From Schistocerca nitens (taxonomy: Eukaryota; Arthropoda; Insecta; Orthoptera; Acrididae), in NCBI RefSeq assembly GCF_023898315.1, contig NC_064622.1:180192178-180256177 (forward strand): a stretch of 64,000 bases of DNA, given 5' to 3'. Positions 55,291 to 64,000 of this stretch are shown here, one piece after another. Numbering within the stretch: the first letter of the stretch is position 1; each line of letters starts with the position of its first letter. The position numbers were made by a program, and so were the translations under genes. The notes under the pieces were generated by a model. It made no database searches. It had not been told where the DNA came from and saw nothing but the letters and a program-made list of their open reading frames with translations.

Positions 55291-56319
55291 TAAATATGTA
55301 CACCCCATCATACATTACATTCAGTACTTTCAATATATCAATATAAAATAGAACATAAAGCATAAGTCACTGTTTAAGTAGTAAGTGGTGCTACTTACAG
55401 AAGTTATCACAGCTTGACGTTAATAACCTAATCCACAAAAAATGTTACATCTCTGACGACATCCGAACTCATTGGTAAACCTTACTGTCATAAAATCATT
55501 CTGCCATATCTTGGTTTCAAGTTTAAATGAACAGAGTGAGCGATGGTTTGGGTATGTTTTAATTTCTACAATGAAAGACGCACGTTACCTGTAAGTACAT
55601 AGACAAAAGGAACTATTCTGTAAGATTAGCCTGTAATATTAGTCATAAGATTTATATTTTCTGATTCCAGTGAAACCGTAAAAACGAGACTGTAGGGCCA
55701 GAGAGGCTCAGAGAGGCAGAATAACATAAATGCTGACATCACATAAAATACAACTGTAAATATTGGCAGCTGAAAATGAGAATAAGTTCTCTCAACGCAT
55801 CGTGCTACGCACGAGAAAGAAACAAAACTGGTAAAGTGATTTATTATTTTAAGGTATAAAGACAAACAATTCCAACATCACACGTCAGACACCGTAAGGT
55901 ATACGAACTTTGGCTCTGAAACTGACAAGAGATGAGCTAAACGGTAATCCAGAGAATTAATATATAGGGTTTAAAGTTAATTTATCAAGAACAAATGTTA
56001 TTAACGGTTTTTAATAACTGACAATTACTTGGGCTGTGACTGGTTGAAATTAGGAAACCAGACAGATGTCATATTGAATTACATCTTTGCGGAGCTAAAG
56101 TTGCGCATTTGGAGGTGCTACAAAGGTTATTGTTACCATGTAATTGGAGATAAAGGAAAACCCTTACAAACGAATCTTTCGAAAATTTCAGCGAATGTGA
56201 CGCTGTAAGCGTCAAAAAGCCACTGTATGCAAGATTTGCAGTTTAATTTCTGGTGCTGTCAACTTAATGGAATGCATGTAACGCAGTTGAATATGTCACT
56301 AGAGAAATAACTACACGCA
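55291..56319. other. No recognised feature
   Basis: AT-rich unassigned interval. Confidence 0.45.
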
Positions 56320-56830
56320 TCATTTAATACCACCTAATGTCGCTCCGATTGTGCGGGTACGTCGCATCTACGCTAACCAATTCGCTGAGGATCTGATCGT
56401 GTGATTCCACCAACAGTACATAATCTTCCAGCCCAATGAACTTCGTTGTTGTCGTCTCTATGTGCCTGTGTCAGCAATTGCCTCTTTCGACACGACCGGT
56501 CCCAAATGCTCATTGCTTGCAGCTCCCATCGAGATGTTCTCTCGCTAACAGTTTGGATGGATCTTTATTAACTTCCCTCAGAAACTCCTGTCGGGTTTGG
56601 AATGGAGTTTGATTCACAAGACGTGAAACGCGTCTCCGGTCTTTCTGTCAGGATCTTATTCCGACTATGATTCTAACATCATGTTTCGTGGCCACTTGTG
56701 TTACACCATGCTTGTAGCCACGGTGAAGAGTCCACTGCGAAACAAAAACAAACCCAGCAACCTCACACACAGTATGACCATGGGAATGGCAACAACAATT
56801 GCCTGTTAGTGCCACCCTGTCACATCCTTA
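56320..56830 (-). mobile_element. Tc1-like transposase N-terminal remnant
   Basis: On the minus strand one frame reads DRRRVSRLVNQTPFQTRQEF and then LREVNKDPSKLLARE, the second HTH of a Tc1-like transposase. A frameshift then leads into ELQAMSIWDRSCRKRQLLT. No TIR or nuclease domain is recognised. Confidence 0.6.
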
Positions 56831-59053
56831 CCCATGTTTACATAAAATGTCCGCTTGAAACATAAATGTCTCACTGATCGCTGCTGACTTATGCTCACGT
56901 AAAGGCAGTGCGCTCGTGGTTGAGTGCATGACTCGATTGCTGCGCCATCTGTAAAGTGTCAACGGCTCACCCGTGCGTGCGTACTAGAGTGACTAATTTT
57001 TTGTCTGGTGAGCTTATATCGTTTGTGGAAGCTGTAAGTACAGCAATAATGTTGCAAATGACGTTATAAAGTTGTTCAGTTTCGTCAGCCAAATATTATT
57101 TCATACAGTGAGAATAAGCATTTCTGTGTGTAATACATTTTGCTACACCCCAGACCCCTATAGGTTTAGGTTAAAACGGAACGTGACTACAAAACATCAG
57201 TGGCCTAGCAGATAGTGTATTTCCGCGTTGTATGGGAGGTCGTGAATTGAAAAACTATTTCCATACATTTTTCACTCAGATGCAAATTTCCGTCGCACAA
57301 CATGTAGTGTGACAGGTAATCGAATCCCGTACTTATGTTCCTAAAATATTCATTATTGATTTCACATTCGAAAAGTCAGTCAGAAACCTTCATTGTGCTC
57401 GTAATGTAGCACTAGTAGCGCTATGAATGTGACTTGTGAATAATAGATAAGAGGAATGCCTACAGCCGCCAAAATTATACCGCTAACAAAACACTTCAAC
57501 CGGACCATAAATTTTAGCGTGCATCCTGGCACGGTACGTGCTTCGAGGGGTGATAGTATCGGTGAACCTGAATAAAATACTGCAAATGACCAAATGCCCC
57601 TTTCTTAAGCGTAGCTGACATACAGCTGTTTGAAACTAACGGGCGTCAGCCATGCTGAAGGTACTGACGACGTCGCGTTGTCAAAGGAATTGTCCCCAAG
57701 TATTCTGATAATACATGTTGTAGGAAATCGAGATACCGTACTCCATTAAGTCAGTTGTCTACAACAACAACCCTAACAATGGACGTTCGTTGAGAAATGT
57801 AGCTGAAAATTTGTTTCCACAGTTGCGTGCAGAATTTTCATTTGCCCACACGCGAGAATATCGTGTGTTATTGCTGCCGTCGCTGCTAAACGGTGACTCA
57901 TCAGTGAACCGATTACGTGTAAAACAGCGTTCCATACTAAGGAGCTCAGATAAGCGACACAGCCGCTGTTCTACAAGAGTTGGACTTTTTGAACATATTT
58001 TGTGTGGAAATATACACAACAGACAAAACAGTAGATCATAGTGTTTCATTACATTCACCTTCATCTGTCCTGTTCCCTATTGTTTTCATTAGCTTCCACG
58101 GAAACTTAAGAACAAGACATGCGTTCATATGACGTTTTATGTTCAGAAACACTAATAGTATAGCCCACCCAAACATATAATTTTCCTCCTGACTCGTACT
58201 ATATAAATATCTACACTTTCCAATGCGATTGTCATGCTGTATTGTAAAACTACAGTACGTTGTCCAGTATCGTAACCAAAGCTTAATACGTTATCGAGGA
58301 GTAAGATTACTACGCTGAGTTCATAACTGAACGTCATAAGAATGACAATTTTAGACATAATTTCAACGGATGTGCAACGATTGCTTGATAGTGACTACAA
58401 AAAAACTCTAAATCGCGTTTATTTACTGCTGTGAGTGCTTTTGGTCAGCAGAGCGTCATCAGTCACGTCTGAAGCAGAAGCGACGTGGGTATCGAGGTGA
58501 CACAGGATGTCTGCCAAATGCACAGCACAGATACCGTTTTGTATTCTCTCCATGCCAACTGCGGTGTTACCTCGAATTTGTCTGATGGTCTACTGCCTGA
58601 AAGCGGTAGCAACGTTAAATAAACAAAATGGAGATTGTTTTTTTAATCACAGTTATCATAAGGAAGTTTGGGAAGGGCTTTGGAATCTTACATCACACCT
58701 AAATTAACTCTCAGTGAAATAAAGTTAAAAAATCCAAAGAGCAAGTATTAAATCCCAGTTGGTCCTAAAATTTTTTATGCTACTTTCAGCTTATTCCAGT
58801 TGTGGAAATGATGTGTTAAGCGCGAAAATGCCAAGTCACACAGTGTTTCGGAGTCTGCATTACAACGTAGTTCCAAGGCCAGCAAGGGTGTACCACAGTA
58901 GAGGGTCACTGCCAGTTCTGGATAGAAATTTAAATAGGAAAGCCCCTAAGTCAATCACGGAATCCACCTAAAGGAGTGGGTGGACTAGCAGATGAATTAC
59001 ACATGCATGGTTCTAGTACCACTTAAATAAGGCCAGGAGAGCAATGGTACCGG
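56831..59053. other. No recognised feature
   Basis: No exon, RNA or repeat family is supported over 2.2 kb; frames of 60-101 codons overlap one another and lack domains. Possibly ordinary intron sequence. Confidence 0.5.
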
Positions 59054-59068
59054 TTTACACACTGCAGC

Positions 59069-59254
59069 GCCGGCCGCGGTGGTCTCGCGGTTCTAGGCGC
59101 GCAGTCCGGAACCGTGCGACTGCTACGGTCGCAGGTTCGAATCCTGCCTCGAGCATGGATGTGCGTGATGTCCTTAGGTTAGTTAGGTTTAAGTAGTTCT
59201 AAGTTCTAGGGGACTGATGACCACAGCAGTTGAGTCCCATAGTGCTCAGAGCCA
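59069..59254 (+). mobile_element. tRNA-derived SINE, family 1
   Basis: A complete copy with an exact 15-bp target duplication tttacacactgcagc (59054-59068 and 59255-59269). Confidence 0.95.
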
Positions 59255-59269
59255 TTTACACACTGCAGC

Positions 59270-61860
59270 AGGCGGAATGTCCATCTGCAACAAGCTGGAG
59301 CTTGAGCAGAAATTATAGTGTTGGGACAGGCTAGACAGTACTGTAACATTTGCGATCACTAACGAATATTCGCAGCTCCCGAATATTTAATGTAAATGCA
59401 ATGCATAGACTCGGTGTATGCGGAGTGCTTGCAGAAAATGTAGAATACTTTGTTGCTAATTGCGTTAATTAAGATACGAAAGCCAGTAGCTACGGTAAAA
59501 CTAACGGATCTCAGCAGCATGTGATGACGTTGGCATAACTCATTGCCGCTACTCGTTGGTATGACGCTGTCGTAAAGCCGGTGTTACGGTGACGGCAGGG
59601 TGGTTTTACGCTAGCATATGTGTCGGAATTCCGCACATACACCTCGCATACATAGGTGTGACACTGTTACATCATTCGAATACTTTTGGTGCTCAGGTCG
59701 TCTCACTGGGTTAGATGCCTTTCGCCTAGCATTTTGCTGTCTATGCAGTGACGTCATTATTTTATACTGTGTGCTTCTCACTAAAGAGTCGCTTGAGTGG
59801 TAATAAAAATTAGTTTGTTGTACAAATACCCAAGCAGTAAGCTAGAATGAAAGCATATTGCTCGAAAGCAATGGGAAGCCCTTCATTCTCGAAGTGTAGA
59901 CAGCAAATAAAGGTATCACGAAGCGAATTATAAACATTATAATGTGCGTGAGAGGTTAGGGGCTGATCTTGCACGCCATTAGCTGAAAAGTTAGTGCTCT
60001 GGATCTATGATGCTATCAGCTGAAAGCATAATGATGTCGACGCACATATGTAAGGCCATTGGCCGATCTCATTGATTTCTGGTATGAAGATGCTGACAGC
60101 ATCCCAATTCTAGCTCGTTCCCTCTCTCCAGTGAGGCCATCCGTTAGTAAAGCAATGTGGTTTTCGCACCAAGTTTCGCCCTGAAGTTGAATGCCTTTCA
60201 CTGCTGTTAACTTTAACCTGTCATTTCATAAGAGACCATGGCCCATGTTCTTATGAACGGAAATATTACCCATCTATGTAAAAATCCGACCCATATGTGA
60301 ATTAATGCAGTCTGGCTTTGCTTTTAAGTTTCGTAGTGGCAAGGACTTTCGCGAAGAGTAACGGAATAATTAAAACACGATCCTATTAAAAATTAACCAA
60401 AACAGAACTGAAATTATAGTCCTTACAATAGATATCTTGCAGCTAATAACTATACGTGTGTGTAAATGTTTTTGGTCTCTGTACTTTACAGAACTGAAAA
60501 GACTTGAGCTAGTGTGACGACACGAAAAGAAGAAATTCGTCTTCAATGTGTTGTGTCTCAGAGTTGAGCCGCGTCAGAACTTACCCGTATAGCTGAAAAC
60601 TTTATTTAATAAAACTCTCATCCCTGCACTTTATTCCCTCTTGGATTTAAATGCAATTAAAGTAGTTACTGAGTAAAAAATGTGGAGGGATGGAACGTGT
60701 GCAAGGTCAAGTTGGACACGGACCAAGGGGAATGAAAACATGCTCACAGGAATCACAAATTATGTTCTCATTTAATGTAGTGTTCAATAACTGAATAAAA
60801 GAAATATATTCCATGTACAAACCCAATTCAACTGACCGGTGTCTTTACATTACCAGCCATACAAAATAGACGAAGGAAAAGCACCTTATTTTTAGCATTA
60901 ACGCCAGGAGTATTGTTTTACGAGTATAAGAACAGTAAGATAAGCAATTTGAAAACTCGGATGACTAAAATAAAATCGGATATTAATGCTGCATCTTCTG
61001 AAAATTTGTGTGGTCGAACAAATATTTTATATTTCCCATATTAATCTCGACTACAAAAAATGTATCACGGAAAGAAATCTGTTGCTGTATAACCTGAAAA
61101 TCGTGCAACGTAAAATAACCTAATGCTACGCAAGCACGTAAGCCAGCAATCAGCTCGTCATTATCCAGAATGGAGTCGGCTGAAAATGCCATATTCAGTA
61201 TCACGAGCCAAAGCGCCAATACTACAAGGTAGACGTCACAGCAGGAAGAGGGAGGCGGGATCCTGGAGAAGAGTGGCCCTGTGGTTACAGGTCAGGCGTC
61301 CTCACGAACCGCTGCTGCTGCCAAGTTTCGCTATTGGCTGAGTCCTACCAGAACTCCAACGACTTTTCGAAGACATAGCTCAATGTTTTCACTCAGAGGT
61401 GTACCACCCCTGCAGGCGGCAAAGTGACTACAGTTTCTCAGAGACGGAATAGTGCCTATCGATGAGCGCACGAATACGCTACCAGAAGAATCCTAAGCCT
61501 TTCAGAGTTGTATTTTTTTTCTGTAGACGAGCAAAACGCAGCATAAACTTTATAGCATCGCAGTTCCAATGTTACTAGCCTGCCGTGACGCCCACCACCG
61601 CTCCCCTCACCTGTTCCACTTCTTAAAACCCTACATAAGAACGGGAACTACAATCATGCTAATAAATTAAGGATAATGCTGATAAACGGTGAAACAACGC
61701 TCTGGTGAGCAGTTTGTGGGTTTAAATCACCTCGGGGTATGACGATGCGGTGCATTTGACTTGCGGTCGTCGCATGGTGGTGCTGGCAGCAGTCCACATA
61801 CGCAGAGGTGTGTTGGTGCATGTCAAAGTACGGTGCAGCGAGTAAGTGTGCAGACGTTTT
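59270..61860. other. No recognised feature
   Basis: The longest feature-poor stretch (about 2.6 kb). A GC-richer patch near 61235-61340 was checked for an exon on both strands without success. Confidence 0.5.
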
Positions 61861-61891
61861 CAGACGTGCTAATGGTGATTGTGTGTTGAAA

Positions 61892-62667
61892 ATGGCTCAA
61901 AGAACACATACTGATGACGTTATTGGGGGTAGAATACTAGGGCGACTGGAGGCTGCTCAACCACAGCGCGTCGTAGCATGAACCCTCTGTGTGCCACAAA
62001 GAGTGATCTCACGGTTATGGCAACGATTCCAGCACATAGGAAACGTGTCCAGTACGGCACGTCCATACTGTAAAACACCACAGGAAGACCGATATCTCAC
62101 CATCAGTGCCCGCAGACGGCCACGGAGTACTGCAGGTAGCCTTGCTCGGGATCTTACCGCAGCTATTGGAACAGCTGTCTCCAAACACACAGTCTACAGA
62201 CGACTGGACAGACATGGCTTATTCGCCCGGAGACCTGCAATTTGCATTCCACTGGCCCTTGGTCACAGGAGAGCCCGCAAAGCCTGGTGTCAAGAACACA
62301 GTACATGGTCACTGGAACAGTGGTCCCATGTTATGTTCACGGACGAGTCCCAGTATAGTCTGAACAGTGATTCTCGCCGGGTTTTCATCTGACGTGAACC
62401 AGGAACCTGATACAAGCCCCTTAATGTCCTTGAAAGGGACCTGTATGAAGGTCGTAGTTTGATGGTGTGAAGTGGGATTATGACTGGTGCACGTACACCC
62501 CTGCATGTCTTTGACAGAAGTGACAGAGGAACTGTAACACGTCAGGTGCATCGGGACTTCATTTTGCACCAGTAGGTCCGCCTTTTCAGGGGTGCAGTGG
62601 GTGCCTCCGTTCTCCTGATGGATGATAACGCACGGCCCCACTGAAATGCCATCGTGTAGGATTACCT
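61892..62667 (+). pseudogene. Tc1-like transposase, nonsense-broken and 3'-truncated
   Basis: The ATG at 61892 opens MAQRTHTDDVIGGRILGRLE. A TGA at 61979-61981 interrupts the frame, which then continues in phase through the HTH2 region (VPQRVISRLWQRF) to D1 in VMFTDESQYSLNSDS. A second TGA lies at 62390-62392. The same phase later has LMDDNARPH (second aspartate, near 62620), followed at once by a TGA. Sequence of another repeat starts at about 62668, so the third acid is missing. Confidence 0.8.
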
Positions 62668-63827
62668 TGTGGAACGTCCCCTTAGAAAAATTATAAATGA
62701 CTGTGCTTAAACTGACACACAATATTTTTAGCGCAACGCAATCTGACTTTCAATAATCTCTACAAATGAATGGCCCTGACTAACAATAACCTATTCCTTT
62801 CATGAATCACTTACCTCACAAAAATCTTCGTTACTCAAACTACTGCAATACAGCGAGCTCGAGCGCCAATACTGCCAGCTAAATAAAAGATTCTAACTAC
62901 TGAAGGCACTAACTACTGATAGGCATAGTTAGCAAATGAAAGACTTTGATACAGAACAAACAATGTATTTACCTTAATAGTGTTCAAAAGTCATTATATA
63001 TATGACATCCAGTCTTACAAATTTACCGTCTCTAATGGACACATGTCCAGATCATCCGCTCTCAAAACTCCGCCATCTCTCTCCCCACATCCACCACTGC
63101 CGGCGGCTCACTTCCAACTTCGCAACGCTACGCGCTGTTAACAGCCAACTGCCCACCACTACAATAGCAAATTCCAACAATGCAAACCAGCCAGAGACTG
63201 CACACAGCACAGTCAGTGATTTTCATATAGAGCGCTACGTGGCGTTACCAACATAAAAACCTAAAGAGCCTACTTCCATAGCCCCCATGCTCTCCACAAA
63301 AAATTTTACAAATTGTTTTGGGCACTGGCCAATGCATATTTGTTAAAATTTTTCATAATTACAATAACAAAGATATCAAATGCACACACTTATTCATACA
63401 ATGTTGGTCAAAAGCTAAAATTTTCTCACAGTCTATAAAGACAGTCCTGATCGTTCATCACAGCAAAATTGCAGTGTTTTTTTTCTCAAAGCCTGAGCAG
63501 TAAAAGAAAATGCACACGGGAGTAGTGCATTTCCATGCAGTCTTGAAGAAGTAGTGTTGTCGTTCCAACGGAAAGACAATGCTGACTCTTGACATGCAGA
63601 CAGGTAATGGGTCACAACAGAGCAAACCCACAGCAGAGTCAGTCGAAGTTGAAGAATATTGGTAGGTAGGTCATCACAGAGCAGACCCACTCTAGTCCTG
63701 GTAGAGATTATGGTATTGGTGGGCCACCAGAGGTGCAGACCCACTGCAGTCCTTGGAGAGACGGCCAGCAGCCATCTGTTGCACTGTGCAGGTGAACAAT
63801 CACCATCGAAGAGTCTTGCGGACAATA
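62668..63827. repeat. Unclassified long interspersed repeat, possibly an LTR
   Basis: Starts tgtggaacgtccccttagaa and truncates the Tc1-like pseudogene. The sequence matches a common Schistocerca repeat from memory. No gene is present. Near the right end, agagcagacccactctagtc and ggtgcagacccactgcagtc form a loose tandem pattern. I cannot prove LTR ends or orientation. Confidence 0.4.
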
Positions 63828-63829
63828 TA

Positions 63830-64000
63830 CGAGGGTCGTCCACAAAGTAAGTTTCGTTGTGTTATATAAAACAAACGTCTACAGATACAGAAAAAATATT
63901 TATTGTACAAAAATCTATAGCTGTTAATCTGCTTTTCTACATAGCTTCCGAAATTTTCTAGGCACTTGTCACAGTGTGGCACAAATTTATGTATGCCTTG
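63830..64000 (-). mobile_element. mariner-type element, 3' end, cut by window edge
   Basis: After TA (63828-63829) the TIR reads cgagggtcgtccacaaagta. Minus-strand codons upstream of it encode a mariner C-terminus, PHCDKCLENFGSYVEK. The frame stays open through the TIR to 63800 instead of stopping after YVEK, so the stop has been lost or is absent in this family. The rest of the element lies beyond the window. Confidence 0.75.

Noticed and set aside
61235..61341. Possible additional receptor exon
   Set aside because: Checked both strands for TM-like hydrophobic runs and splice borders; none found.

Overview
The window looks like intronic, repeat-packed DNA from an orthopteran insect. A grasshopper or locust of the Schistocerca type fits best: the SINE, Tc1-like and LINE sequences match families I remember from that genus (memory, not a search). 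Almost every long open frame belongs to a transposable element. No bacterial features, CRISPR array or genuine tRNA/rRNA gene was seen.

The one host coding segment I can support is a 149-bp minus-strand exon (8244-8392). It encodes the end of TM2, the first extracellular loop, TM3 and the DRH motif of a class A neuropeptide GPCR, best matched to the leucokinin (kinin) receptor Lkr. It has a consensus donor, an AG acceptor and an intact frame. If it is functional, the other ~63.8 kb is two flanking introns, at least 8.2 kb on the 3' side and 55.6 kb on the 5' side, filled by transposons.

Layout. 0-8 kb: edge of a Tc1-like element, Tc1 copy 1 with an intact transposase, an LTR with a tRNA-Ser-type primer site, a PIF/Harbinger remnant and SINEs. 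8.2-10.4 kb: the receptor exon, a SINE 45 bp from its acceptor, a decayed Mutator-like element, and a 2 x 206 bp near-perfect palindrome around an AT microsatellite. 10.6-19.4 kb: Tc1 remnants, LINE 3' ends, a tRNA-like fold-back, and a CR1-like LINE broken by two SINEs. 19.5-21.8 kb: a Tc1-like element split by a mariner with an open but catalytically mutated transposase. 22-31 kb: SINEs, an RTE-type LINE, two Tc1-like elements and a DD41D-type deletion derivative. 32-43 kb: Tc1 copy 2, a long-TIR DD41D-type element and a second CR1-like LINE. 43.8-47.7 kb: an R4/Dong-type LINE set between TAA repeats. 49.4-55.3 kb: a Tc1-like element hosting both a DD41D derivative and a second mariner, then Tc1 copy 3 inside an old RTE LINE. 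56-64 kb: Tc1 remnants, a SINE, an unclassified repeat and the edge of another mariner.

The strongest signs of recent activity are the three 1,422-bp Tc1-like copies. They differ by about 1% or less, have TA target duplications and matching TIRs, and each encodes a full 340-residue transposase with an intact D-D-E triad. Nesting gives a relative age order: RTE and CR1-like LINEs and older Tc1 elements first, then mariner and DD41D insertions and SINEs, then the young Tc1 family.
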